Positions 1 through 8,825 of a DNA stretch of 64,000 nucleotides are shown here, piece by piece. Position numbers and translations under genes: made by a program. The notes beneath the pieces were generated by a model. That model saw only the letters and a list, made by a program, of their open reading frames with translations. It made no database searches and had not been told where the DNA came from. Each line of letters opens with the position of its first letter. Position 1 is the first letter of the stretch. Source of the stretch: Chryseobacterium sp. Leaf180 (GTDB lineage Bacteria; Bacteroidota; Bacteroidia; Flavobacteriales; Weeksellaceae). The stretch covers positions 335,368 through 399,367 of the forward strand of contig NZ_LMPJ01000010.1 of NCBI RefSeq assembly GCF_001424585.1, read 5' to 3'.

Positions 1-1
1 A

Positions 2-388
2 GTGCTGGGAAAGCAGTCGAAAAAAAACTCAAAATACTACTGGGTTCTGGAAACCATCACCGGAAAAAATGAAGTTTCTGAAAATTCTGAGGACGAAGAT
101 TATCAGATGATCTGCGCCGACGAAGGCTATATTCAGAATATAAAAGAGGAAATTATCTCGACCATAAACGGTGAAAATGTTTTCAGTTTTGAATATGAGC
201 CGAAAGAAGGCGATTTTCTATCAATCAAAAACAATCTCAGAAAAAACGAATATCTCTATCTGATTTTCATGAATAATGTCTGGATTGAAGAAATTTATGC
301 GTGTTCGTACCGCGACTGCGAAGGCGATATTTACGAAACCATCAAAACCGGCGTTGCCTTTTTGAGCGATAACGAAATTTCTTTTTAA
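2..388 (+). CDS. Hypothetical protein, probably 5'-truncated by the window edge
   Basis: An open frame runs from the window edge to a TAA at 386-388. The first possible start is a GTG at base 2, but the frame may continue upstream, so the true N-terminus is unknown. The visible 128 residues are acidic and have no signal peptide or membrane segment. The C-terminal half is rich in aromatic and acidic residues, including a CSYRDCEGD stretch with two cysteines. I do not recognise the family. It lies 39 bases upstream of rsmE on the same strand and may share its transcript. It is probably a real gene, because codon use resembles rsmE and no competing frame exists. Confidence 0.6.
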   Translation: MLGKQSKKNSKYYWVLETITGKNEVSENSEDEDYQMICADEGYIQNIKEEIISTINGENVFSFEYEPKEGDFLSIKNNLRKNEYLYLIFMNNVWIEEIYACSYRDCEGDIYETIKTGVAFLSDNEISF

Positions 389-427
389 GTTTTAATAAGT
401 TTGAAAAGATTTTAAATAAATTTTTAG

Positions 428-1126
428 ATGAAACTTTTTTTTGGCCAAATAAACGGCGAAACGGCGATTATTAATGATGAAGAGCAGCAGCACATCATCA
501 AAGTGTTGCGGATGAAAAATGGCGAAGATATTCATGTGACCGATGGCAAAGGAAATCTCGCTTTTGGAAAGCTGAGTATTGAAGGCAAAAAAGCCAATAT
601 TGAAGTTTTAGAATTGAAAACTGACACTCCGGATTTCAGTCCGAAACTTCACATCGCGATCGCTCCGACAAAAAATATTGACCGCATCGAGTTTTTTGTA
701 GAAAAAGCCGTAGAAATGGGGATTTCAGAGATCACAATTCTCCAGACAGAAAAAACCGAGCGCAAAAATATCAACATCGACAAAATCAGAAAACAAGCTG
801 TTGCCGCGTCTAAGCAAAGTCTGCGGTTTCATTTTCCAGTCATTAATGATTTGATTAAATTACCCGAATTTCTAAAAAATATCAATCCAGAAAATACTTT
901 CGTGGCACACTGTAACGAAAATTTAGAAAGAATCAATTTGAATGAAATTCCAAAACTGGAAAATTATACTTTTCTGATTGGTCCGGAAGGCGATTTTTCT
1001 GATAAAGAAATTATGTTTCTATCCGAAAAAGGCATTAAAGCTGTATCGCTTGGAAATCAGCGCTTAAGAACGGAAACAGCCGGCGTTTTTGTCGCAGCCT
1101 GGAATTATAGTAAGATGATTTTTTAG
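428..1126 (+). CDS. rsmE: 16S rRNA (uracil1498-N3)-methyltransferase RsmE
   Basis: RsmE transfers a methyl group from S-adenosylmethionine to N3 of U1498 in the 30S subunit. The 232-residue length is typical. The N-terminal part (about 1-70) is the PUA-like RNA-binding domain, with HIIKVLRMKNGE. The C-terminal SPOUT domain carries the knot motifs: LIGPEGDFSDKE (about 182-193) and LGNQRLRTETAGV (about 207-219), which form the SAM site. The ATG follows an AT-rich leader without a clear Shine-Dalgarno site, as is usual in flavobacteria. Its stop overlaps the 3' end of the convergent trmH-like gene by four bases. The family assignment is secure. Confidence 0.93.
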   Translation: MKLFFGQINGETAIINDEEQQHIIKVLRMKNGEDIHVTDGKGNLAFGKLSIEGKKANIEVLELKTDTPDFSPKLHIAIAPTKNIDRIEFFVEKAVEMGISEITILQTEKTERKNINIDKIRKQAVAASKQSLRFHFPVINDLIKLPEFLKNINPENTFVAHCNENLERINLNEIPKLENYTFLIGPEGDFSDKEIMFLSEKGIKAVSLGNQRLRTETAGVFVAAWNYSKMIF

Positions 1127-1791
1127 AAACTCAGCTGATGATCGCGCAGATATTTATCCAAAATCTGCTCACCGCTTTTTATCGAATTTACCGCCCAGCG
1201 AATCTTCATTTTTAAAAGCTTTTCGTCATCAAGTTTGTAGCCGATTCCTGATTTTATCAGCTTTTGCTTTAAATCGTACAAACAGATCGAAGCTGCCACA
1301 GAAACATTAAAACTTCTTGTAAAACCATGCATTGGAATTGCCAGCGCTTCATCTGCAAAATCTAAAATTTCCTGGCTTACACCTTCTTTTTCCGTACCGA
1401 AAACGAGCGCCATAGGTTTTGTAATTTCGTAATCTGGCAACATTTTCGCATTTACTTCCAGCGAAACTGCAACGATTTTATATCCTCGGTCCCGAATTTT
1501 CTGCAAAGAATCCAGATTGCGTGGCATTTTTTCGACTTCTACCCAAGTGTCGGCACCTTTGGTGACTTTTAAATTGGGTTCAAAATTATTTTCTTCCTGA
1601 AGCGCCACAACTTTGTGAAAAGCAAATGCTTCCGCAGACCTCATAATCGCCGCGGCATTCCGGAACTGGTACACATCTTCTAAAACCGGAAGCACAAAAT
1701 CTGAACTTTCGACCGAGTAATGTTCGATTTTAGAAAAGCGCTCGTCGCTCAGAAACTGCCGTAGATAGTCATAAATCTGCTGATCTTTCAT
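1123..1791 (-). CDS. TrmH-family tRNA/rRNA 2'-O-methyltransferase (SpoU)
   Basis: A SPOUT-class RNA ribose methyltransferase of the SpoU/TrmH family, 222 residues. Motif 1 is NAAAIMRSAEAF, with the family's asparagine and arginine. Motif 2 is LVFGTEKEGVS. Motif 3 is IPMHGFTRSFNVSVAASI. These three form the SAM-binding trefoil knot. The C-terminal helical extension (about 180-222, rich in Lys and Arg) resembles the tRNA-binding tail of TrmH, which methylates the 2'-OH of G18 in tRNA. The substrate is inferred, since SpoU members are hard to separate by eye. It is convergent with rsmE (four-base overlap). Confidence 0.88.
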   Translation of the reverse strand: MKDQQIYDYLRQFLSDERFSKIEHYSVESSDFVLPVLEDVYQFRNAAAIMRSAEAFAFHKVVALQEENNFEPNLKVTKGADTWVEVEKMPRNLDSLQKIRDRGYKIVAVSLEVNAKMLPDYEITKPMALVFGTEKEGVSQEILDFADEALAIPMHGFTRSFNVSVAASICLYDLKQKLIKSGIGYKLDDEKLLKMKIRWAVNSIKSGEQILDKYLRDHQLSF

Positions 1792-2092
1792 GCGACAAAA
1801 ATACTGATTTTAAAGGCGGTTGTTAATGGAATTATTAGATGAATAATTAAATTTAGACGCGAGCGAAGCGAGCGCCAAAAAGTGTTGAAAGGTTTTCTGT
1901 TTTTCAATTTCCTAAAAGTAATTAAAAAAACAAACTTTATGAAAAGACAGAAATGTGATCCAGCTTATAGAACTTCTTTTTGAGGAGCGAAGCGGAGCAA
2001 GAAAGTAAAAGTGGAAGATATAAATGAGAGAAAAGCGAACGCTTTTATCGAAATTTACGAAAGCAGTTCATGGCGCCCAAAAAATATCAGCC

Positions 2093-2122
2093 TTGCCGTT
2101 TTCTTTAAAAAATGTAATTTTG
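2093..2122 (+). promoter_or_regulatory. Putative Bacteroidota-type promoter of the asparaginase gene
   Basis: TTG at 2093-2095, 19 bases, then TAATTTTG at 2115-2122 fits the TTG/TAnnTTTG consensus of the Bacteroidota primary sigma factor. The -7 box ends only five bases before the ATG at 2128, so the transcript would have almost no leader. This supports 2128 over the upstream in-frame GTG at 2011. Confidence 0.4.
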
Positions 2123-2127
2123 ACCGC

Positions 2128-3150
2128 ATGAAGCGAAAAGTATTGTTGATCTACACCGGCGGGACCATTGGGATGGAAAAAGATTACGAAACCGGAAGCC
2201 TTCGTGCTTTCGATTTCGGAAACATTTTTGAGAAAATGCCGGAGATGAATCTGATGGAATGTGAGGTTTTTGTGCATTCTTTCACCGTTCCGATGGATTC
2301 TTCTGATATGGGACCGATGGAATGGAAAATGATTGCCGAACTGATCTTTGAAAATTATAAAAAGTACGACGGATTTCTGATTCTGCATGGGACGGACACG
2401 ATGTCGTATTCGGCATCAGCATTGAGTTTTATGCTGAAAGGCTTACAAAAACCGGTAATTTTCACTGGTTCTCAGCTTCCAATTGGCGATCTGCGGACGG
2501 ATGCAAAAGAAAATCTTCTGACAAGTCTTTATTACGCCAGCCTCTATGAAAATGATGAAGCTGTTGTACAGGAAGTGGCGATTTATTTTGAGTACAAACT
2601 TTTCCGTGGAAACCGTACGTTGAAGTATTCTGCGGAGTATTTTGACGCATACGACAGTCCGAATTTCCCGATTTTAGGACAATCTGGAGTTCATTTAAAA
2701 ATTGAAAAAGAACATTTATTCCGTCCAGATTCTGGGCTGGAGTTTTCTATTGATACACATATTTCTGAGGAAGTTTTGTTCTGGCGAATTTTCCCGGGTA
2801 TGAAACTGAGTTTTCTGGAAAATCTTTCAGAAGTAAAAGTTCTGATTTTGCAGGTTTTCGGTTCGGGAACGATCTTCAGCACGAATGAAACTTTAGAAAT
2901 TTTAAAAAAGATCCGCGAAAAGGGAATTGAAATTGTCGTTGTAAGTCAGTGTATTTCTGGCGGAATTTCTTTCGGAAAATACGAAAACAGCAATGTTTTC
3001 GGGAAAATCGGATCAATAAGTGGAAGAGATATTACCGCCGAATCAGCAATTACCAAAGCAATGCATCTTACCGGAAACAAAAATTACACTTCAAGCTTTG
3101 CCGAAAGCTTCACGAAAAATATTTGCGGCGAAATTAGCGTCGATTTATAA
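2128..3150 (+). CDS. Type I (cytoplasmic) L-asparaginase
   Basis: Hydrolyses asparagine to aspartate and ammonia. The frame is open from a GTG at 2011, but the first 39 residues look non-coding. I therefore choose ATG 2128, giving 340 residues, the normal length, and starting MKRKVLLIYTGGTIGM. The first catalytic motif TGGTIGM starts at residue 10. The second, LHGTDTMSYSASAL (about 86-99), holds the Thr-Asp pair. TDAKEN (about 124-129) carries the conserved lysine. There is no signal peptide, which fits the cytoplasmic type I (AnsA-like) group. It stands alone, between the trmH-like gene and tRNA-Ser. Symbols ansA and ansB are used inconsistently here, so none is given. Confidence 0.9.
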   Translation: MKRKVLLIYTGGTIGMEKDYETGSLRAFDFGNIFEKMPEMNLMECEVFVHSFTVPMDSSDMGPMEWKMIAELIFENYKKYDGFLILHGTDTMSYSASALSFMLKGLQKPVIFTGSQLPIGDLRTDAKENLLTSLYYASLYENDEAVVQEVAIYFEYKLFRGNRTLKYSAEYFDAYDSPNFPILGQSGVHLKIEKEHLFRPDSGLEFSIDTHISEEVLFWRIFPGMKLSFLENLSEVKVLILQVFGSGTIFSTNETLEILKKIREKGIEIVVVSQCISGGISFGKYENSNVFGKIGSISGRDITAESAITKAMHLTGNKNYTSSFAESFTKNICGEISVDL

Positions 3151-3159
3151 ATCGGGGTC

Positions 3160-3189
3160 TTGGATATTCCGCAAAAAAGTCTATTTTTG
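3160..3189 (+). promoter_or_regulatory. Promoter of tRNA-Ser
   Basis: TTG at 3160-3162, 19 bases, then TATTTTTG at 3182-3189. Both boxes and the spacing fit the Bacteroidota consensus, and the -7 box lies 13 bases before the mature tRNA 5' end. One of the clearest promoters in the window. Confidence 0.7.
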
Positions 3190-3202
3190 CAGTCTTCAAT
3201 TT

Positions 3203-3289
3203 AGAGAGGTGTCCGAGTGGTTGAAGGAGCTACCCTGGAAAGGTAGTATGCGGGTAACTGTATCGAGGGTTCGAATCCCTTCCTCTCTG
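3203..3289 (+). tRNA. tRNA-Ser(GGA)
   Basis: An 87-nt class II tRNA. The acceptor stem AGAGAGG pairs with CCTCTCT, and the discriminator base is G. The anticodon stem TACC/GGTA closes the loop CTGGAAA, with anticodon GGA reading UCU/UCC. A long variable arm and the T-loop GGTTCGAATCC follow. CCA is not encoded. It has its own promoter and is followed by an imperfect hairpin with a T-run. Confidence 0.97.
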
Positions 3290-3295
3290 CAAAAA

Positions 3296-3322
3296 AAAGC
3301 CAGATCTCAAATCTGACTTTTT
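3296..3322 (+). terminator. Probable terminator of tRNA-Ser
   Basis: AGCCAGAT and ATCTGACT form a stem with one mismatch around a CTCAA loop, followed directly by a run of five T. It starts a few bases after the tRNA. Confidence 0.55.
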
Positions 3323-3357
3323 CAGTAAAAATTATATTCAATTTTAAATAAGAATCC

Positions 3358-4044
3358 TTAGTTGAGAACCGTTAGGTAATTTCGGTTTTGCAGATGAACT
3401 TTTATCAGCGATTTAGATTTCAGTTCGCAATACAGACTTTCTTCAAAAGCATTCATTGACTGCATTTTAAAGTCGATAAAATCAGCAATTTTAGCTGCAG
3501 ATGAATAGAAACTTCTATACAGACTGATATCTACCGTATTTCCGAATTTTGGTAAAAAAGCGTGTAAAAATGGTAAGGTTTTTTGATGTTTATGAAAATC
3601 GATACAAAATCCATTTGACTCTTTCATCGTAATGATATCGCGATCGTTAATGTAATCCAGAATACTTTCATTCTCTTTCATCGTAACATCATTTTTCTGG
3701 AAGTACAGATGAATTTTATCCAAAACGACCTGTGCATATTCCATCATCGTAATAGTTCTCACCTCAGAAACAATAGGAATTTTCGTTTTCGTCGTTCCGT
3801 TTTCGTTAAATGCAATCCCAAAATTTCCGCTGTTTGCAAAAAAGCAGTTTTTTACTTCTATAAAATCATTGATTTGTAAAGCGTCAGTTTTGTCATTGTA
3901 TGAAATGTATGGCTTGTATAAGTCAGAAATGTTTTTTAAAAAATCCTGTTCAGAGGTATTATAATGTTCTTCAAACCACTGCTCCAAAAGATTGTAGTAG
4001 TTTTTTTCAAATTCTGTATAACTTAAATAAAATGGTGTTTTCAT
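3358..4044 (-). CDS. Hypothetical protein, soluble, unknown function
   Basis: The frame is open from 4218, but that would overlap the efflux gene's 3' end and run through a terminator hairpin. ATG 4044 gives 228 residues starting MKTPFYLSYTEFEKNYYNLLEQ. A TAGCTTTG box (4064-4071, minus) 19 bases upstream fits a promoter -7 element and supports this start. The protein is rich in Tyr, Phe, Asn and Lys, has no signal peptide or membrane helix, and appears mostly alpha-helical. I recognise no domain. It lies downstream of the efflux terminator on the same strand, so it is probably transcribed separately. Confidence 0.72.
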   Translation of the reverse strand: MKTPFYLSYTEFEKNYYNLLEQWFEEHYNTSEQDFLKNISDLYKPYISYNDKTDALQINDFIEVKNCFFANSGNFGIAFNENGTTKTKIPIVSEVRTITMMEYAQVVLDKIHLYFQKNDVTMKENESILDYINDRDIITMKESNGFCIDFHKHQKTLPFLHAFLPKFGNTVDISLYRSFYSSAAKIADFIDFKMQSMNAFEESLYCELKSKSLIKVHLQNRNYLTVLN

Positions 4045-4139
4045 AGCTTTAAATTTTGTTACCCCAAAGCTATCGTTGTAATGCGACAAAACTTGACGTG
4101 TTATTTTACTATTAATTAATAAATAATAAAAAACTGTAC

Positions 4140-4174
4140 CAAAAAAAATAAGCAGCTCTATAAAAGAGCTGTTT
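4140..4174 (-). terminator. Terminator of the RND efflux operon
   Basis: A 10-bp stem (4150-4159 with 4165-4174) is followed on the minus strand by an eight-plus T-run (A-run on plus at 4141-4148). It lies 25 bases after the outer membrane factor's stop. Confidence 0.7.
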
Positions 4175-4198
4175 AACATAATTTTATGGTATACGAAT

Positions 4199-5641
4199 CT
4201 ATTTCCAGCCGCCGCCAAGACCTTTATAGATATCGACTATCGTTGTCAGCTGTTTCTGCTTCGCTTCAATAAGTTCCATTTTTGCATCCAATGCATCGCG
4301 CTGATTCAATAAAACTTCGATGTAATCTGCACGTGAATTTCGGAAAAGCTGGTTTGCAATATCAATTGACTGATCCAAAGCTTTAGATTCCTGCGATTTC
4401 AACTCGTAATATTTATCAATATTTTTCACCTTCGACATCAGATTGGCAATATCCAGATACGCATTCAAAATTGTTTTATCATATTCATACAAAGCCTGAA
4501 TCTGCTTCGCATCGGCGGTTGCAAAATTTGCTTTGATCGCACTTTTATTGATCAGCGGACCGGCGAGTTCTCCGGCAAGATTATAGGCAATCGACTCTGG
4601 AAGTTTTACTAAATATGAAGGTTTAAAAGCTTCCAAACCTAAAGTCGCAGAAATTTCCAGATTTGGATAAAACTCTTTTCTCGCTGCTTCAACATCTAAT
4701 TTTGCTGATTTTAATTCAAATTCTGCCTCCTTAATGTCAGGTCTGTTAGAAAGCAGCTGCGCGGGAATTCCCGTGTAAACGGTTTGCGGAATCATTGCCA
4801 TGAAACTTTCTTTCGTACGCACAATCGGCTGCGGATATCGGCCACAAAGCGCATTAATCTCGTTTTCTTTCTCGGTTATTTCCTGACGAACCGTGTATTC
4901 TCTCGCTTTTGACTTCGCCAGTTCAGCTTCAAACTTTTTCACAGCAAGTTCTGTCGCAGCTGCTGCCTGTTTCTGAATTCTTGAAATATCTAAGGCTTTC
5001 TGCTGCAGCGTCGTATATTGCTGAATAATGTCAAGCTCATTATCAAGCGCCAAAAGTTCGTAATAATTATTAGCTACTTCTTCAATAAGGTTGGTCAGAA
5101 CAAAATTTTTCCCTTCCACCGTCGACAGATAATGCGCTACGGCAGCATCTTTCTCATTTCTGAGTTTTTTCCAGATGTCGATTTCCCAGTTTGCAGTCAA
5201 ACCACCACCAAAATTCATCAGAGGATCCGGGATAGGTTTTCCTGGTTCAATATCGGTCGTTGCATCGCCGGCACCTTCGCTGGTATATCTTCCGGGTTTA
5301 TTAACGCCGGTTCCCAATCCTGCACGAACTTCAGGTGAAAGTTTTCCTTTTTTAGCAATCACTCCGCTGCGGGCAATTTCAATATCCTGTAGCGTGATCA
5401 TTAAATCCTGATTGTTTTTTAATGAAGTTTCGATTAAAACTACCAGATTCGGATCGGTAAAAAACTGTCTCCAGGGCGTTGTCCCCGAATTGTTATTGGC
5501 ATCCGCATCATTTTCCTGTGTGAAATTCTGCGGAACATTTTCTTTCACTTCGTCTTTGATCACCGTTGCCATCGGCGCTTTGCAGCTTGCCAAAGCCAGG
5601 GAAACGGCTGCAGCAGCTAAAAATTTACTATAAATCTTCAT
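4199..5641 (-). CDS. RND efflux outer membrane lipoprotein (NodT/OprM family)
   Basis: The TolC-type channel through which the pump expels drugs across the outer membrane. The frame extends to 5725, but ATG 5641 gives a lipoprotein signal peptide with lipobox LASC and a 480-residue protein, the usual length. Two outer-membrane-efflux repeats follow, rich in Ala, Leu and Glu coiled-coil helices. Typical family stretches include LLSNRPDIKEAEFELKSA (about 300) and the C-terminal helix with LNQRDALDAK. The start overlaps the RND transporter's end by 14 bases, so the two are probably translationally coupled. Last gene of the operon, followed by a terminator. Confidence 0.92.
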   Translation of the reverse strand: MKIYSKFLAAAAVSLALASCKAPMATVIKDEVKENVPQNFTQENDADANNNSGTTPWRQFFTDPNLVVLIETSLKNNQDLMITLQDIEIARSGVIAKKGKLSPEVRAGLGTGVNKPGRYTSEGAGDATTDIEPGKPIPDPLMNFGGGLTANWEIDIWKKLRNEKDAAVAHYLSTVEGKNFVLTNLIEEVANNYYELLALDNELDIIQQYTTLQQKALDISRIQKQAAAATELAVKKFEAELAKSKAREYTVRQEITEKENEINALCGRYPQPIVRTKESFMAMIPQTVYTGIPAQLLSNRPDIKEAEFELKSAKLDVEAARKEFYPNLEISATLGLEAFKPSYLVKLPESIAYNLAGELAGPLINKSAIKANFATADAKQIQALYEYDKTILNAYLDIANLMSKVKNIDKYYELKSQESKALDQSIDIANQLFRNSRADYIEVLLNQRDALDAKMELIEAKQKQLTTIVDIYKGLGGGWK

Positions 5642-8600
5642 GTTTATCATCGTGTTGGTAAGGTTCTGTTTGTTCTGTAAGCGGGTTTTCCTCTTCGTAC
5701 TTTGAAAGTCTCGATTTCTCTGCAATTCTTCCGAAAATATAATACAAGCCAGGAATGATCATCAGACCGAAAACGGTTCCGATTAACATACCGCCGGCCG
5801 CTGCGGTTCCGATGGTACGGTTTCCTGTTGCGCCCGGACCGGTTGCAATTACCAAAGGAATCAACCCTGCGATGAATGCAAATGAAGTCATCAAAATCGG
5901 TCTGAAACGGATGGAGGCACCTTCAATCGCAGCCTTTGCGACAGAAACTCCTTCAGCCTTCCTCTGCACGGCAAACTCAATAATCAAAACGGCATTTTTA
6001 CCTAGAAGACCGATGAGCATTACCATCGCTACCTGCGCGTAAATATTATTTTCTAAGCCTAAAAGTTTCAGACATAAAAACGCTCCGAAAATCCCGGTTG
6101 GCAGCGATAAAATCACAGGTAAAGGCAAAATGAAACTTTCATACTGCGCCGAAAGGATCAGATAAACGAATCCCAGACACACAAGGAAAATAAAGACTGC
6201 TTCGTTTCCGCGGCTTACTTCATCTTTAGAAATCCCGGCCCAGTCAATACCAAAACCTCTCGGTAATGTTTTATCTGCAACTTCCTGAATGGCTTTAATA
6301 GCCTGACCCGAACTGTAACCCGGCGCTGGTGTTCCGCTCACCTCAGAAGAATTGTACATATTGTGACGGGTGATTTCCGAGAGACCATACACTTTTTCCA
6401 TGTGCATAAAATCTGAATACGGTACCATTTCGTCTTTATCATTTTTCACATAAAGCTTCATCAAATCACTCGGCAACGCGCGATATTGTGGGCCAGCCTG
6501 AACGATTACCTTATACGGCCTGTCGAAACGGATGAAACTGGTTTCGTAGTTTGAACCGATTAAAGTCGAAAGGTTATCCATCGCTTTTTCGATGGTAACG
6601 CCTTTCTGCTCGGCCAGATCATTATCAACTTTAAGCATATACTGCGGGAAACTCGCCGAGTAAAATGTAAATGCAGAGCCGAGTTCAGGACGTTTTTTAA
6701 GTTCGCGGACAAAATCTGTACTCACTTTTTCCATTTTCTGATAATCGCCGCTTCCCGCTTTATCCAAAAGCCGGAGCTCAAAACCACCTGCGGCTCCATA
6801 ACCCGGAATTGACGGCGGCTGGAAGAATTCGATATTCGCACCCGGAATATTTTTGGCTTTCTGTTCCAGTTTTTCAATGATCTCAGCCGCAGACTCTTTT
6901 CGGTCGCTCCAGTCTTTAAGGTTGATAAGACACGTTCCCGAGTTTGATCCTGTACCTTCGGTAAGAATTTCGTAACCTGCAAGCGAAGAAACTGACTGTA
7001 CGCCATCGATGTCTTCAGATTCTCTCAGAAGTTCTTTTGCAATCTGATTTGTTCTTTCTAAAGTCGAGCCTGGCGGCGTCTGAATAATCGCGTAAATCAT
7101 TCCCTGATCTTCACTCGGAATGAAACCTGACGGAATGCTGTTGCTTAAGAAAAATGCGCCAGCACAGAATAGAGCAAGCAAAGGCAGCGTGACCATTTTT
7201 CGTGTTACTGTTTTATTCAGCAAACGCTCGTATTTTCCCTGTCCTTTATTAAAAAGTGCATTAAATTTATCAAGGAAAACAGTAATCGGCGTTTTCTTTT
7301 TTGGTTTTCCGTGGGTGTTTTTTAAAATTAAAGCACATAAAGCCGGCGTTAAAGTTAAAGCAACAACTCCGGAAAGCATGATCGAGGAAACCATAGTGAT
7401 CGAAAACTGACGGTAAAAAACGCCCACCGGACCAGACATAAATGCCACCGGAATAAATACCGCTGCCATTACCAAAGTAATCGCGATAATTGCACCGCTG
7501 ATCTCGTGCATCGCTTCCTCAGTGGCTTTTAACGGAGAAAGATTTTTCTCTTCCATCTTCGCGTGGACAGCTTCAATCACCACAATCGCGTCATCGACGA
7601 CGACCCCAATTGCCATGACCAAGGCAAAAAGCGAAATCATATTTAAAGTAATCCCAAATGCCGACATGATAGCAAAAGTTCCTACCAAAGAAACCGGAAC
7701 AGCCAGCGCAGGAATTAAGGTTGATCGCCAGTCGCCAAGGAAAAGGAAAACCACGATCGCTACGAGAATAAATGCCTCAAATAAAGTGTGCACTACTTTT
7801 TCGATCGATGCATCTAAGAATCGCGAAACATCATAACTGATGTCGTAATGCATTCCTTTCGGAAAATTATTTTTCTCCAGATCAGCCATCAGCGCCTTTA
7901 CGTTTTTGATAACATCGCTGGCGTTTGAGCCGTAGGACTGCTTTACCGTAATCGCGGCAGAAGGTTTTCCGTTTAGTGTAGAATAAATATCGTACATCGA
8001 ACTTCCAAACTCGATATCTGCAACATCTTTCAGACGTACAAATTCGCCATCAGGTTTAGATTTAAGGATGATATTTCCGTAATCTTTTTCGTTGTTGTAA
8101 CGACCGGGATATTTAAGAATATATTCGAAGGACTGCGATCTTTTCCCCGAACTTTCACCCGTTTTTCCCGGCGAAGCTTCCAAACTCTGCTCGTTTAAAG
8201 ATTCCATCACTTCGTCTGCTGAAATATCATAAGCCGTCATGCGGTCAGGTTTCAGCCAGATTCTCATCGCATATTCACGTGTTCCCAAAATATCGGCAAA
8301 ACCAACTCCACCGACACGGCGAAGTTCAGACATCACGTTGATATCCGCATAGTTAAAAAGAAATTTCTGGTCAGCCTTCGGATCGTCACTGTACAAATTG
8401 ATGTACATTAACATATTCGGTTCTTCACGCGTGATTTTTACACCTTCACGCACGACAAGCGGCGGAAGTTTATTTACAACAGACGAAACTCTGTTTTGAA
8501 CATTTACTGCTGCTACATTCGGATCTGTTCCCAAATCAAAAACCACCTGAATAGATGCTTCACCATCATTACCGGCATCCGAAGTCATATACTTCATTCC

Positions 8601-8819
8601 AGGCAAACCGTTTAATCCTCTTTCCAGAGGAATCACTACCGATTTGATGAGCAACTCGTTATTTGCTCCCGGATAATCGGCGGTGATATTTACTTTCGGT
8701 GGTGAGATCGCAGGAAACTGCGTTACGGGCAATTTTACCAGCGATAAAATGCCGAGAAAAACAATAATCAGCGAGATTACAATCGACAGAACGGGTCTGC
8801 GTATAAATTTTTTAAACAT
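5628..8819 (-). CDS. RND multidrug efflux inner-membrane transporter (HAE-1, AcrB-like)
   Basis: Proton-driven trimeric pump of 1063 residues, full length for the family. Twelve membrane helices are arranged as one N-terminal, a large periplasmic loop, then clusters near 340-540, a second loop, and 865-1030. The proton-relay residues are present: D409 and D410 in GVVVDDAIVV, and K941 in GKNAVLI. The N-terminus (MFKKFIRRPVLSIVISLIIV) matches AcrB-type proteins. Substrates cannot be read from sequence; the HAE-1 signature points to organic compounds rather than metals. It sits between the adaptor (six-base gap) and the outer membrane factor. A tetR- or marR-type repressor is not adjacent. Confidence 0.95.
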   Translation of the reverse strand: MFKKFIRRPVLSIVISLIIVFLGILSLVKLPVTQFPAISPPKVNITADYPGANNELLIKSVVIPLERGLNGLPGMKYMTSDAGNDGEASIQVVFDLGTDPNVAAVNVQNRVSSVVNKLPPLVVREGVKITREEPNMLMYINLYSDDPKADQKFLFNYADINVMSELRRVGGVGFADILGTREYAMRIWLKPDRMTAYDISADEVMESLNEQSLEASPGKTGESSGKRSQSFEYILKYPGRYNNEKDYGNIILKSKPDGEFVRLKDVADIEFGSSMYDIYSTLNGKPSAAITVKQSYGSNASDVIKNVKALMADLEKNNFPKGMHYDISYDVSRFLDASIEKVVHTLFEAFILVAIVVFLFLGDWRSTLIPALAVPVSLVGTFAIMSAFGITLNMISLFALVMAIGVVVDDAIVVIEAVHAKMEEKNLSPLKATEEAMHEISGAIIAITLVMAAVFIPVAFMSGPVGVFYRQFSITMVSSIMLSGVVALTLTPALCALILKNTHGKPKKKTPITVFLDKFNALFNKGQGKYERLLNKTVTRKMVTLPLLALFCAGAFFLSNSIPSGFIPSEDQGMIYAIIQTPPGSTLERTNQIAKELLRESEDIDGVQSVSSLAGYEILTEGTGSNSGTCLINLKDWSDRKESAAEIIEKLEQKAKNIPGANIEFFQPPSIPGYGAAGGFELRLLDKAGSGDYQKMEKVSTDFVRELKKRPELGSAFTFYSASFPQYMLKVDNDLAEQKGVTIEKAMDNLSTLIGSNYETSFIRFDRPYKVIVQAGPQYRALPSDLMKLYVKNDKDEMVPYSDFMHMEKVYGLSEITRHNMYNSSEVSGTPAPGYSSGQAIKAIQEVADKTLPRGFGIDWAGISKDEVSRGNEAVFIFLVCLGFVYLILSAQYESFILPLPVILSLPTGIFGAFLCLKLLGLENNIYAQVAMVMLIGLLGKNAVLIIEFAVQRKAEGVSVAKAAIEGASIRFRPILMTSFAFIAGLIPLVIATGPGATGNRTIGTAAAGGMLIGTVFGLMIIPGLYYIFGRIAEKSRLSKYEEENPLTEQTEPYQHDDKHEDL

Positions 8820-8825
8820 AATCTA

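Noticed and set aside
1855..2005. Two GAGCGAAGCG-type copies (1861 and 1984) as a possible mobile element
   Set aside because: They are short and 123 bases apart, with no inverted ends or transposase; the spacer 1792-2092 otherwise shows nothing.
2011..2127. N-terminal extension of the asparaginase from a GTG at 2011
   Set aside because: The 39 residues do not look like the family and a promoter lies inside; the asparaginase starts at ATG 2128.
4045..4218. Extended start for the 3358-4044 hypothetical gene
   Set aside because: It would overlap the efflux gene's 3' end and run through its terminator; ATG 4044 with a -7 box upstream is better.
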